This document shows, one piece after another, positions 24,396 through 36,373 of a DNA stretch of 64,000 bases. The position numbers and the translations under genes were made by a program. Under the pieces are notes generated by a model that saw nothing but the letters and a program-made list of their open reading frames with translations, was not told where the DNA came from and did not search any database. Every line of letters begins with the position of its first letter. Position 1 is the first letter of the stretch. The stretch spans positions 295,258,270 through 295,322,269 of the forward strand of contig NC_133650.1 in the NCBI RefSeq assembly GCF_009905375.1. Direction: 5' to 3'. This DNA comes from Apium graveolens (lineage: Eukaryota; Streptophyta; Magnoliopsida; Apiales; Apiaceae).

Positions 24396-25448
24396 GGTTT
24401 CTTTTATGTTCACCCCTTCCCTCACCTAACTTACCCTCCTTCACACTCCCCTCTTTGGCTTTAGTGGATTTTTCAACTGGCATCTTTTGGGAGATACCAG
24501 AGGGGGTTTTCTTTGATTTGGATTTTGAAATAATATTAGGTTTGGCAGCTTTGGTAGGCAACTGTTTGGTCATTGGCACAGTTGCCATAGCTACTCTTGA
24601 ACTCAAAGAAAGTGTGGAGGTTGGAATAGTTGTAGGGATGGATGAACTTACCTCACTTACCTGAGGTGCTTGCATTACAGGAAAGTAGAACATTGGCACA
24701 TCCTTGTGATGATTGGCCCTGTTCAAATCTGCAATGAGCCTTCTCTCTTGAACCCAACAATCCAGTTTGTTGTTAGGGTTCTCAAGCACAATCTCTTCAC
24801 AGAGGTGGTTAGCTAATAACATAAGAAATCTAGCATAATACATATTTTTACCTCTTTTATTTAACTCCCCTAATTTAAAACCTAACTCAAACAAGACAAG
24901 GTCACTGAAATTATAAAATTTATCTGAACTAGCATGTATAGCATGTTAAGCATGGAAATATTCACTGAATCAAAATTACTGATCTTTCCTGAGAAAACCT
25001 TTGTAACTACATCACACAAGAAACTCCACTCTTTCCTAAGACCCATTCTTCTAATATCACTCAGTTTAGAAGTAGGAAGTGCATAGTGCATGGAATTGAG
25101 CATATTGATAATATCAGTGTCAGTGTGTGGTGAAGTCACATTGTTATCAGGAATTTTGAAACATGCTTCTATCATATTACTATTTATACAGAATTCTTTA
25201 CCTTTAATGGTTAGAGTGATGGTCTTATCTGTAGAGTTGTAGGTAGCAGTGATCCACATCTCTTCAACAACTTCACAGAAGATTGTGGGTGATTCCAGCA
25301 TGGCATAATTGAGCTTGCAATTCTTCACAAAGTCCATCATCTTGTGATAGTCATCTGATTGTTGAATACCCTTGTTTACTAATGCAGTGAAATTGTTCTT
25401 CTCATAAATGAACCCAGTTTGAGACATAATCTTTACAACAGGTGCCAT
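24396..25448 (-). pseudogene. Envelope-position ORF of element A, N-terminal part, frameshifted
   Basis: The frame starts at the ATG at 25448 (MAPVVKIMSQTGFIYEKNNF). It reads 188 codons, shifts near 24890 and continues as YARFLMLLANHLCEEIVL to a Ser/Thr/Lys-rich stretch that meets the C LTR at 24395. The N-terminal half looks like a folded globular domain; the rest is low-complexity. It occupies the place of the envelope-like gene of Sireviruses. No signal peptide was recognised. Confidence 0.65.
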
Positions 25449-25969
25449 TGTTAGAGAATAAGAGCTTGGAGAGAAAGAGAGTAAGTGCTTTGAGAGAGAA
25501 TGAAATTAGAGCAGTTGAATTGAGAATGATAAAAGAAAAGCAATTGCAAAGAAATAAGTTTTTATACTATCTCAAAAATAACTGATAAAAATAATAAAGT
25601 AAAATAAAGTAACCAATAGAAATTGCCTAAAATAGCTGTTTAAAAATAAACTGTAAAAATTCCATCCATTATCCGTCGTGTAATGCTTACAAACTATAAG
25701 TATACTCGATGGATAATGTTCAGGAAATTAACGGCTGAGATTAAGACAATTTGACGGATGAGGGTAAACTGTTATCCGTCGAAATATAAAATATTCCATA
25801 AAAGTAATTAATTTTTATTAGCAAATTATATTTCGACGGATGACCAAACTCGATGGATAATGGTCATCTGTCGAGATGTAAATTTCGACTTAGCCAAAAT
25901 TTCATCCAAGACTGAAAAATCAATTAAATTTCTGGCTGCATTTCAACTTGCAAATTAACTCAGATAGAT
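25449..25969 (-). repeat. Spacer of element A with clustered CGACGGAT motifs
   Basis: This noncoding stretch between RNase H and the envelope-like frame carries at least six copies of ATCCGTCG/CGACGGAT or one-base variants between 25660 and 25880, in both orientations. There is no open frame. Confidence 0.75.
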
Positions 25970-26716
25970 TTAAGAATAATTAAGCATACCTAACTCACTT
26001 ACCAACCTTGAAAAGGTGGATTCATCCAGTGGCTTGGTAAATATATCTGCAAGCTGCTTCTCACTGGGAACAAAATGTAGTTCCACAGTACCATTCATTA
26101 CATGTTCCCTTATGAAATGGTACTTGATATCTATGTGCTTTGTCCTTGAATGTTGTACTGGATTTTCAGTGATGGCAATTGTACTTGTGTTATCACAGAA
26201 AATAGGAATCCTCTCAACTTGCAAACTATAGTCTAGCAATTGATTTCTCATCCATAAAATCTGTGCACAGCAACTGCCAGCAGCAATATATTCAGCTTCA
26301 GCTGTAGAAGTAGAAACTGAATTTTGCTTTTTACTGAACCAGGACACAAGCTTGTTTCCTAGAAATTGACAGATTCCTGTTATACTCTTTCTATCAATTC
26401 TACAACCTGCATAATCTGCATCTGAATAACCAGTTAGATCAAAACCAGAATCTCTAGGGTACCAAATGCCAAGGTTTGGTGTTCCCTTGAGATATCTGAA
26501 AATTCTCTTGATAGCTATTAAGTGAGATTCTCTAGGATCAGCCTGAAATCTAGCACATAAAAATGTAGCAAACATTATATCTGGCCTACTAGCTGTTAAG
26601 TATAGAAGTGAGCCAACCATGCCTCTATAACTTGAAATATCCACAGACTTTTCAGTAGTGTTTAATTCAAGCTTAGTTGCAGTGGCCATGGGAGTTTTTG
26701 CAGATGTGCAATCCAT
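25970..26716 (-). CDS. RNase H region of element A
   Basis: The open frame covers the end of RT and the copia RNase H, which degrades the RNA strand during reverse transcription. Visible are SRPDIMFATFLCARF, GYSDADYAG, STSTAEAEYIAAGSC, FCDNTSTIAI and KHIDIKYHFIRE, ending with FTKPLDESTFSRLVSELGM. The catalytic acidic residues are in place. It is separated from the RT part by a stop near 26783. Confidence 0.9.
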   Translation of the reverse strand: MDCTSAKTPMATATKLELNTTEKSVDISSYRGMVGSLLYLTASRPDIMFATFLCARFQADPRESHLIAIKRIFRYLKGTPNLGIWYPRDSGFDLTGYSDADYAGCRIDRKSITGICQFLGNKLVSWFSKKQNSVSTSTAEAEYIAAGSCCAQILWMRNQLLDYSLQVERIPIFCDNTSTIAITENPVQHSRTKHIDIKYHFIREHVMNGTVELHFVPSEKQLADIFTKPLDESTFSRLVSELGMLNYS

Positions 26717-26782
26717 TAGATCAAACTTCTTTAAAAGATCAAAAATATATTTAGTTTGACCAATGAATATTCCATCACTAAC

Positions 26783-27550
26783 TTACTTAACTTGTAAACC
26801 AAGAAAGTAAGTTAGTTCTCCCATCATACTCATTTCATACTTAGTTTGCATCAATTTGGCAAACTTTTTGCAAAGTTTCTCATCTGTAGAGCCAAAAATA
26901 ATATCATCTACATAAATTTGAACAAGTATACTAGAGCCATTAACATTTCTGAAAAATAAAGTTTTATCTACAGTACCTCTTGTGAAGTGATTTTCCAAAA
27001 AGAACTATGATAAAGTGTCATAACAGGCTCTAGGTGCTTGCTTCAGTCCATAAAGTGCTTTCAAAAGATAATAGACATATTCTGGAAAATTTGGATCTTC
27101 AAAACCAGGAGGTTGACTGACATAAACTTCTTCCTCCAAATCTCCATTCAGAAAGACACTTTTAACTTCCATTTGATAGACTTTGAAATTGGCATGGGCT
27201 GCATAGTGTAAGAAGATTCTGATGGCTTCAAGTCTTGCAACAGGAGCAAATGTTTCATCAAAATCTATTCCTTCTTGCTGACTATAGCCCTTAGCAACCA
27301 ATCTAGCTTTGTTCCTGATAACTATGCCATTTTTATCCATCTTGTTTCTGAATACCCACTTGGTGTCTATTGGATTCTTTCCTTTAGGCTTGGGCACCAG
27401 CTTCCATACATTATTCCTTTCAAATTGGTTTAGCTCCTCCTGCATAGCTAAAATCCAATCAGGATCCAGCAAAGCTTCTTCTACCTTCTTTGGTTCTTCC
27501 TTGGAAAGAAAGCTGTTGTATAGACATTCTTCCTGAGTTGCTCTTCTTAT
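26783..27550 (-). pseudogene. Reverse transcriptase of element A, interrupted by stops
   Basis: 27472-27005 holds [27 protein letters not shown] and [11 protein letters not shown]. 26998-26783 holds the catalytic QIYVDDIIFGS and FLGLQVK. In-frame stops at about 27551, 27005 and 26783 break an otherwise full-length domain, each consistent with a single base change. Confidence 0.9.
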
Positions 27551-29310
27551 TTAAAATCTAGAAGAAACATCACCAATAATAAGCTCAAAGGGGTGATCTT
27601 TTGTCCATTTCCTTTGTTGAGGTAGATTAGCTCTAGATGAAGAAACCTCATTGTTGTCTTGATGTGTGATTGAGTTTTGATTGTTAGAAACTCCCCCTGA
27701 GTTTGTGGATCTTTGATTTGAGAAATGGGAACTTTCTATAGGTGATCTATCTTGACTCCCTGCTCCTTTTGATAACCCGACGGATGGTGAATTTTTAGTA
27801 CCGACGGATAAAGCTGGTTGTCTCCCGACGGATAACGCAGATTGCCTTCCGACGGATGAAGCATTATACAACTCGATAGATGTTGAGTTTTGTGCTTCAT
27901 TGGTTGTAGATTTATCTGCATTATCCTCAGATACATTCTCTTGATCACTTTCATCATCACTGTCATCACTAACCATCTCCACATTGTCGAATTTGAGGCT
28001 CTCATGGTAATCTCCATATTTCAGTCCTTCAATCTTTTTATCATCAAACACAACATGTATTGATTCCACAACAATGTTGGTTCTCAGATTATAGACTCTA
28101 TATGCTTTACCAACAGCATATCCAACAAAAATTTCTTCATCTGCTTTAGCATCAAACTTCCCATTTTGATCAGTTTGATTTCTCAGAATATAGCATTTGC
28201 AGCCAAAGACATGAAGAAAGTTTAGAGTTGGCTTCTTGTTCTTGAACAATTGATAGGGAGTCATGCATCTTGCTTGATTAACCAGAGAAATATTCTGAGT
28301 GTAACATGCAGTATTTACAGCTTCAACCCAGAAATATGTTGGTAACTTAGATTCTTCGAGCATTGTCCTTGCAGCTTCAATAAGTGATCTGTTCTTCCTT
28401 TCCACTACTTCATTCTGTTGTGGAGTCCTTGCTGCTGAGAACTCATGCAGAATCCTATTTTCCTCACAAAATGCTCTCATGACAGAATTCTTGAACTCAG
28501 TTCCATTGTCACTCCTGATTCTTCTAACCTTGAAATCAGGATGATTATTGACTTGCTTTATGTGATTGATGATGATTTCACTAGCCTCATCTTTAGACTT
28601 TAGGAAATATGTCCAAGAGTACTTTGAGAAATCATCTACAATTACTAGGCAAAATCTTTTCCTTGAGATTGACAATACATTGACTGGTCCAAACAAATCC
28701 ATGTGAAGCAGTTGCAAAGGCTCTTCAATTGTTGAATCAAGTTTCTTCCTGAATGATGCTTTAATCTGCTTCCCCTTTTGGTAGGCATCACACAGTCCAT
28801 CCTTAGAAAATTCCACTAGGGGAATGCCTCTGACCAGTTCTTTCTTTACTAGCTCATTCATGGTCTTGAAGTTTAAATGGGATAGCTTCTTGTGCCATAG
28901 CCAACTTTCATCCTGACTTGCTTTACTGAGAAGACAAGTTACAGATTCTGCATTAGATGAGTTGAAATCAGCTAGGTACACATTTCCTTTTCTCACACCA
29001 GTGAGAACCACTTTGTTGCTTCTTTTATTAGTCACAACACAGGCTTCTGAATTGAAGGTTACTGAGTTGCCTTTATCACAAAGCTGGCTGATACTCAACA
29101 GATTGTGTTTGAGACCTTCCACTAAAGCAACCTCCTCAATGATGATATTGTCCTTTGAAATCAAGCCATATCCCACAGTATAACCCTTGCTGTCATCTCC
29201 AAAAGTAATACTTGGGCCAGCTCTCTCCTTAAACTCTGTGAGCAGGGTAGAATCACCAGTCATGTGTCTTGAACAACCACTATCCAAGTACCAAAGATTC
29301 TTTCTGTTTC
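27551..29310 (-). CDS. Protease end and integrase of element A
   Basis: A 578-codon open stretch. It starts at the protease active site (LDSGCSRHMTGDS) and runs through the integrase zinc finger (WHKKLSHLNFKTM), core (HMDLFGPVNVLS, RSDNGTEFKN, AARTPQQNEVVERKNRS) and chromodomain-free C-terminal part to an acidic, Ser-rich linker. Four SVG-type tripeptides in the linker (28000-27770) are encoded by the CGACGGAT motif. It cuts and integrates element cDNA. The coding capacity of this segment appears intact. Confidence 0.9.
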
Positions 29311-29677
29311 CCTGTACACATCAAAATCAAATCAAGTTGATTTTGGTACCCAAGTTTCCTTGGGTCCTGCCTTGTTAGCTTTCTTTTAGTATTTCTTAGG
29401 CTTTATCTCATTTGGCTTAGGAATTTCAGATTTATCCTTAGTCATTTGAGTTGGGCCTTTGAAACCATTCATTGCAACAGAATTATCATGCATATTATGA
29501 CTAACAGGAAATGGCATGCTGTGTGTAAACATGTTATTCCAGTAAGGCATGCTAAATGGCATTTGTGGCATACTATATGCAGCATAATAAGGATTAGGTG
29601 CAAATGGCATATTAGCAAACTGTACATTCATGTTCTGTGTAGACATAGCGTTGACAGGCATGGGAGGCATGGCATTC
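29311..29677 (-). pseudogene. Gag-protease linker of element A, left of the solo LTR
   Basis: A Met/Pro/Asn-rich open stretch (MPPMPVNAMSTQNMNVQFAN) to a stop near 29386, followed by a short interrupted stretch leading to the protease. It continues the gag frame on the other side of the solo LTR. Confidence 0.75.
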
Positions 29678-31037
29678 TGTTAGGTCCCAATTTGTTTGTA
29701 GAAGGGGGGGTTGAATGCAAACAATACCGTTTAGTCGAATAAAATGCGGAATAAAATTGTGAAACAAAATTCAAGTTAAATAAAACTTTTATTAAACTTG
29801 AAAGGTGTTACAACTACGGTATCGGTTACAAGGGATTAATCTCAAATCAATTATTACAAATCTAGAATAAATTCGACATGAACTTTTTCTATTTTTGTAA
29901 TTAAAAGATCAAATGCTAAATGCGATTTGAGATTAAGTTCTAGGGATTTTAATCCGCTAGATTGATACACAAGAACAAGAGAGTGATTTCTAGTTGATTG
30001 GATTTAACTTTACAAGCTAGAAATTGTAATCTTGAATTAGCAGATAAGATGAAATATTTGGCTGCTTGTTCTCTTTTTGTTCTTGGCTTCTGTTTGATTG
30101 CTCTCTGTATGTGTGTTAGTTAATTGGATGCTTCTGCTGCTTTTTAATCAACACAGCCGAGATTCATGAACTGGTATGACAATCCTTTGTCCAATAATAC
30201 TTTCGGTGTGACAATTTTTAGAGCTAGCAAGACAATTAAAATGAACTAGCAAGACTTTCGGTATGACTATTGATTGTCATACCGATTGTCATATTAGTTC
30301 AAATGAAATTGTTTTACTGAATTAATAAGTGATTTTAATCTAAATAATAATTCTATCAAGACAATCAACTGAATTAGCATGACTTTCGGTATGACTATCA
30401 ATTGTCATACCGATTGTCATACTAGTACAATCAGTTGTCTTTTTAGAATTAAAACAGATTTTAACCAATTAAAATTCTGAAAATCCTTAATATTAATTCT
30501 AAATTAATTAATCAATTTAATTCAATTAATCAATAAATTAATCCTTACAGATATAATTTATTTTCTTAATTAAATTATATGACTTAATTAATTAATAGAG
30601 AATTAATACTAACCCTGAGCAGCATCCATTCTTCTGACAATCTTCTGAAAGTCACTGAGACTTATGAATCAATTCCGCCACTTCAATGCTGACACTCGAT
30701 GTACTGTCTGGTTCATGAGTGACTAACTTTCGTGACGTTTCTTCATGTCTTGACTTTGTTGTTCTGATTGAATCCTTGTAATAAATGATACCTTGACGAG
30801 ATCTCTGTCACTTGATTAAATCCACGATCTTGATTTATATCACTGAGGCATGATCAAATTCTTGAACTTCTTCCAGTGAATCTTCAAGTCTGCAGATGAA
30901 CAATGTTTCTTTATTCTTTGACAGATGTTACTTTGTGAGATCTCTCTGATGATAGATCCACTATTTACTTATTACATTCTTATTTGAGTTGAGTTAAATA
31001 CTCGAATAAACAAGTAGGCTATGACATATGCGTTTCA
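29678..31037 (-). repeat. Solo LTR of family C inside element A
   Basis: A full-length family C LTR (1360 bp, TGTTAGGTCCC to CGTTTCA on the plus strand) flanked by the perfect duplication CATTC at 29673-29677 and 31038-31042. There is no internal sequence, so the element was removed by recombination between its LTRs after insertion. It interrupts the gag-pol frame of element A and must be younger than A. Confidence 0.92.
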
Positions 31038-31042
31038 CATTC

Positions 31043-33095
31043 ATGTTAGGAAATTGAGGTTGCACAGACATGGAAGTAGGCATGGCAGATTTGTAATTAA
31101 CAGACAGATGATTTACACTACCACACTTGACACAGATTTTTCTAGGAGCATATTTATCAGGTGTGTAGTTATTGTGTTTGTTAATCCCTACTTTACCATT
31201 CCTATTGTTTTTCTTTTTAGTCTCTGTTCTTACCTTAATCTTTTCAAGTCTATCACTTAATTGTTTGACAGTCATGTGACCAACATTAGCCTTTTTCCCT
31301 TTCTTAACTTGACTTGATTCTCCTGAAACAAAGTTCTTGGAAACAGACCCATACTTCTCATTCAGCTTAACTAGTTTGGCTTTACTGATGGGCTTGCTCA
31401 CAGCCGACGGATGATGATTTTCATCATTCGACGGATAACACTTTTTGTTATCCGACTGATGATCCTCATCATCCGTCGAGTCTACATCTGTTAGCAGTCC
31501 ATCTACCAAATTAAGTTCTAGTTTCTCTTTGTTCTTTTTCCAGGCTTCATCACAGAAGGACTCGATTCCTTGAACTTTGGTGATTTGAGCATGGACATCC
31601 CTGGATATTTTCCATGCCTTAATCACCTCTTGTTCACGCTCAAGCTGCTTCTTCAAAATTTCTTCCTTTTTAAGGACTCAGTTAATTCCTCCTTGGCAAT
31701 CTTACACTCAATTTTTAATTTCTCAAAATCAATAAACTGAGACTCAAGCACATTATTCCTCTCACTTAAAAATAAATTGTTTTCTTTGATTTTAGCATTT
31801 TCTTTAGTAAGAGACTTAAGTGTAACACGCAAATGATATAACTCTGTAGACATGTCATTAATGGCATCATTACACCCAGCTTTAGATAAATATGCAAGGT
31901 TTGTTGTAATTACCTGATTGCTTGAGGAACTTATTTCTGTCTCATCAGACTTGGCCATTAGGGCTAGATTGACATAGCTGACATCTTCATCTTCATCCAG
32001 ACCATCTGCTGCCCAGTCATTTTCTTGTGTAATAAAAGCCCTTTCCTTTTGCTTGAGTAGATCAAAGTATTTTTGCTTATAATTCACAGACTCAAACTTT
32101 TTCTTACTGGAATCTGACTTCCTACACTTATTGGCAAAATGCCCTGCCAAGCCACATTTGAAACATTTGAATTTTGATTTATCCACCATGTTTCTATTTG
32201 GCTTGGCTGCTCCAAAATTCTTCTTGAACTTGAGCTTGGAAAATCTCCTGGAAAGAAAATCTAGGTGCTCATCAATGTCCTCCATGTCATCTTGGCTCAA
32301 TGAATCTTCACTTTCTATTGCAAGCCCCTTGCCCTTGTTCTCACAGACCCTTGAAGTTGATTCAACAGTTTCCATCTTCACTACCTTCTCCTTTTCCAAC
32401 TCAACAACTAGTGCAATGGATCCTCCTTTCTTCTTTCCTCTCTCCATCCTTTCATCATGCTCTATTTCAAGCTCATAGTTTTTCAGGATGTCATACAGTC
32501 TCTCCAAAGTAAACTCCTTATAATCTTGTGAGTTTCTTAATGAGACTGTCATTGGTTTCCATTCCTTTGGAAGAGATCTAAGGAATTTCATATTGGAATC
32601 TTTAGTTTGATAGACCCTTCCATGCAACTTTAGAGCATTTAGTAGTTTCTGAAACCTACTAAAGATGTCAGTGAGAGACTCACTTTCTTCATTATGGAAA
32701 TGCTCATATTGCTTAATCAGGAGCTGCATCTTGTTTTCTCTAACTTGCTCAGTGCCATCACAGATGATCTGTATTTTATCCCAAACTTCCTTGGCAGTTT
32801 TGCAGTTGATAATGTTGTCAAACATATCTCCATCAACTCTATTAAACAGGATATTCATGGCCTTTTTATCCTTCCTGACTTGTTCAATGTCAGGATCAGA
32901 CCATTCATGCCTTGGCTTGGGAACTGATGGCTCGTTTCCTGTTGCAGCTCTCATTGGAACATGAGGGCCTATTTCTATGCAGTCCACATAGGCTTCATCT
33001 TGAGAAAGCATATGAAGATGCATCTTTACCTTCCAATGATGGTAATTATCATTATCCAGAAAAGGGATCTTGACTCCAACATCCTTCTTGCTCAT
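31043..33095 (-). pseudogene. Gag of element A, one frameshift
   Basis: The frame starts at the ATG at 33095 (MSKKDVGVKIPFLDNDNY). It has the copia gag core (WKVKMHLHMLSQ, MNILFNRVDGDM, EWKPMTVSLRN), a CCHC zinc knuckle (CFKCGLAGHFANKCRK, about 32150) and a coiled-coil tail. After 480 codons it stops at 31653 and continues in an overlapping frame from 31656, which has a second, degenerate knuckle (CVKCGSVNHLSVNYK). Gag forms the particle that packages element RNA. CGACGGAT words at 31400-31490 fall in this part. Confidence 0.88.
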
Positions 33096-33143
33096 CTTGC
33101 TGTATTGTTTTGATCTTTAAACTCTTTGTAAGTTAAGAGCTTA

Positions 33144-33154
33144 CTCTGATACCA
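33144..33154 (-). other. Primer-binding site of element A
   Basis: TGGTATCAGAG on the minus strand complements the 3' end of initiator tRNA-Met, the usual primer of copia elements. It lies two bases inside the LTR. Confidence 0.88.
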
Positions 33155-33156
33155 AT

Positions 33157-34113
33157 TGTTAGTCCCTTAACAATATGACAAGAATTACAGAAGGGGGGTT
33201 GAATGGAATTCTTGAAACTTTTTCTTGAAATAAAATGTTCTAACTCAAATATAAATATAAGTGTATTGATTAGCACAATGCGGAATAAAACTTAAGTGAA
33301 TCAAAATACAAGTAATTAAAAATAAGAGTCTTTAAAAACTTTCTGGTGGATTTGAATGATTCCACCAGAGATATATATTATATATCGAGAGAACCCTGTG
33401 TGCAAGAATGCTCACAGCTGCTTACAAATATTGAACTACTGAGAATATAGAGAAATGCTTATAATTCTGCTTACAAATGTTGCTCTTGTTGTGTTCCCAA
33501 ATTTCTATTTCTATTTGCTACTTCTTGATTTATATATTACCAAGATTACAAAATCAAAAGACAGGATCATCATAAAAACCATCGAGTCTAATACTTTGCT
33601 ACTTTGTTCTCTATTACCCAGTTAATAGGCTTCCTCATTCCATTTGCATACACTTCGACGCATGTGACTATGTTGTCACTGTCAACGGATATTTGAATTC
33701 TTTATCCAATGAGTACATGATCATCCGTCGAGTTTATGATCATCCGTTGATGGATTTATTGATCATCTGTTGATTGCTATATTGATCATCCGTTGATAGC
33801 CATTTGATCATCCGTCGATGGCTTTGTTAATCATCCGTCGGTATCTATTTTGGCACTTGATTTCATTTCATTTATGCAGAATTACAAGACATCATCTATG
33901 TACAATTAATCAACCTATTCTGCATATCTAGTTAAAGTCAACATGACTTATATGCTACTACAGAATCTATACATAGGTGTATGCAGAAATGTGCTACAGA
34001 CTCATTATTACATAAGCTACTCACTCGATGGATAATATGTCATCATCCGTCGGGACTATATGAGTTATCCGTCGGGACTATAATTCTTATCTGTCGAGTG
34101 CTACATTATTTCA
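33157..34113 (-). repeat. 5' LTR of element A (about 957 bp)
   Basis: On the plus strand it starts TGTTAGTCCC. The outer end is placed at TTTCA (34113), with CTACA at 34105 as an alternative, because no second LTR exists to compare. It contains AGAAGGGGGGTTGAAT (33189-33204) and ten or more ATCCGTCG/ATCCGTTG words between 33680 and 34100. Confidence 0.75.
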
Positions 34114-34127
34114 CTAAGTAAAATTTA

Positions 34128-35300
34128 CTAATGTATTTTGTTCATGAAATCATCAAGCACGCAACATATGCACAACAAATAGTTTGTCTTAATGTCGTAT
34201 GCATCGGAGAAGGTGGGATGCAGAACCACTTGCTCTTTATTTTGTTTAATGTGATGGAATATGGGAGGTTTTTCGCTTATTGGAGTGTTTGGTAGACCAA
34301 ATCTATCTTTTTCTAACACTATTGGTTCCAATTTAGGAGTTGGCGGTGGTGGGGGCCTTTAAGTTATTAGAACTTAGAAGGAGTTGTTCTTTGGTAAGTC
34401 ATCATCCTTTCTCTTTGAAAGTACAGTTACAGTTGAGATGGCGGAGTTATTGATTGTTTAAGGACATTGAGTGATTCCATTTTGTTGATTGTTTCCGATG
34501 CCAAATCGTATGCTTTTACTAAGATGGTAGACTACACTTTCATGAGTTTGAACATATATTTCTCACATTCATACGGATTCAGACCCTTCATGAGATGGAC
34601 AAGTGCTTAAGTCTCGTTTACACATACAACTCTGTCGCCCGTTTTTTTTGAACAAGTAGATAAATGCTTGAGAGGATTTTTCATTATACTGAGTTACGGT
34701 TTTCAAGAAGACATTATGTACCTCATGCACTTGGTAGACTAAGAATTTGGTGAGGAAGAGTTTTCGGAAATCATGTCAGGAGTCGATCGATCTAGCGGAC
34801 AAGCGACAAAACCATCGTTGTGCGTCTCCTCAAAAGGTCGCGATGAACAATCGACGCCTTGTGAGGTTATTGTATTCATAGTGAAAGGCCAATTGAACAA
34901 AGTAGTTCTGATGCACTTCCGGGTCTAGGAGTCCATCAAAGGAATTAAACTGAAGTGATTGATGTGTCATTGCATTTAATTAGCCTCAAATCTTTTTGAA
35001 AATGAAGATTCGAAGACATAGGGGTTCAATTCCCTTAATCTTCCTTTTGAGTCTAAGATGATGTTTAGCATTTCACTGTTGAAAATATTTTAGTGCCCGA
35101 TATCTAGTTGTTTATCAGAGGACTTCTTTCGTTGGTCCGCGTTTTTATATTTTATTCTCGCTTTCTTGTATGCCGCTTTTTTTGCTTCTACATCTTTGCC
35201 GTTCTTCGCCCATGTCCGGGATGATGTTGTAGTCCGTCATGTCAATTGTGGTTAGTATTTTGGGAAGGGTCGAGACGAGAAAATTTTCTTGGGAAACTCA
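34128..35300 (-). pseudogene. Decayed Ty3/gypsy gag
   Basis: Read on the minus strand, interrupted frames give FDGLLDPEVHQNYFVQLAFH, GDAQRWFCRLSARSI and FRKLFLTKFL around 34960-34740, the capsid core of gypsy gag proteins. The downstream part at 34331-34128 (MEPIVLEKDRFGLPNTP) is a Gag-linker-like open piece. There are many stops and shifts, so it is much older than its neighbours. Element A lies directly next to it. Confidence 0.6.
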
Positions 35301-36118
35301 AAATAAGAAAGGTGTAAAGAACGAAAAAACCTTTATGAAAAGTCTAGAATTAACAAATTCGGAATTAGAATGAATTTTTTAGGAATTTTACCAGACTGCG
35401 GAGTTATATATATAAAATTCCTATAAATTTTGATAATAAAAATAAGGAAAACGAATATGACGTATTTATAATATTGCAAAATCCTAATTATTAACCTACA
35501 AGTTATTTGATTTCAAGTCTGATCCAAATTTTAGGCCCGTAAATCAATTCCAATTTTAATACTTAATCTTTATCAAGTTTTAATACTTTTTTATTATTCT
35601 TTTTATAAATATTATTCTAAAATTTCTGCAAAACAATGCTCGTCAGAGGGTGGGGCGCGGTGGTGGTGGTGTTTGACAACCTTTACTTTGAAATCTACTC
35701 TTGACTTATGATACACTTTTTAAGTATTTTGAGATCAAATGCACACTGTAAACCAGAGTAAATGAAATAAGCAATATTTAAAATATGTATGTCCCATTTG
35801 TTTGGCTGAGAGAATGGCAAAATGGAGCTTAAATGGCTGAGTCGCCACTCGCGATTGCGGGACACTATGCATAAAACATGTGTCAACTTCGTAGTTGCCG
35901 GGTCGAAGATCCTATACCACATTTGATAAAAATATGTTTAATAGAATACGGTTACTGGTTAGAGTTCAAATCCTTTCCAAATTCATATTCTGTCTTCTAT
36001 ACCACGTGGGGGTTAATAGTATCTTCATACCTGTGTGTTTAGTGCTTTTATAATTCAAAATTCTTAAGATAATGATGTTGTTAAAAACCGTTTAATCACG
36101 AAGATGACAAATAAAGAA
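35301..36118. other. Intergenic AT-rich DNA
   Basis: No supported gene. A 75-codon minus-strand frame at 35695-35922 has no recognisable domain and is judged chance. Confidence 0.5.
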
Positions 36119-36120
36119 TA

Positions 36121-36371
36121 CTTCCTCCGTCCCAATTTATCTGTTATATTTGATTTTTTATGGTCAAATTGACTCAATTTTGATCATAAATTAAACATTA
36201 ATTTTTCATTATTTTGAAAAACCGAAAAATACGTATTAAAGTAGATTATGTGTAATTTCTAATGATATAATTTTTATGATTTTTTTCAATTATGTACTAT
36301 ATGTAATTTTCAGTCAAAAATTGATCAATTTAACCGCAAAAAGTCAAGCATCACAGATAGGAAGGAGAGAG
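36121..36371. mobile_element. Stowaway-type MITE (251 bp)
   Basis: The left end CTTCCTCCGTCCC and the inverted right end (CTCTCTCCTTCC) are flanked by TA on both sides (36119-36120, 36372-36373). Inverted similarity continues inwards over about 60 bp (GGTCAAATTGACTCAATTTT against GGTTAAATTGATCAATTTTT). TA duplication and CTCCCTCCGT-type ends are the mark of Stowaway (Tc1/mariner-derived) elements. It is noncoding. Confidence 0.82.
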
Positions 36372-36373
36372 TA

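Larger units (their letters stand above)
24396..34113 (-). mobile_element. Sirevirus-like copia element A, 3' end lost
   Basis: Read on the minus strand: 5' LTR (34113-33157, outer limit approximate), primer site, gag with zinc knuckle, protease, integrase, RT, RNase H and then the start of an envelope-like gene, cut at 24396. Order and the extra gene fit the Sirevirus group. A solo family C LTR (29678-31037) interrupts gag-pol. Coding parts carry only a handful of stops and shifts. The 3' LTR is gone, so insertion age and target duplication cannot be read. The motif CGACGGAT is spread through the element. Confidence 0.85.

Noticed and set aside
20976..25448. Elements A and B as one Sirevirus with a single split envelope-like gene
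   Set aside because: Their LTRs (20175 and 33157) are unrelated beyond the shared G-tract, and their private motifs differ, so two families joined by a deletion is the better reading. Not excluded without intact copies.
35695..35922. 75-codon minus-strand frame
   Set aside because: No recognisable domain, no promoter or splice signals, AT-rich surroundings.
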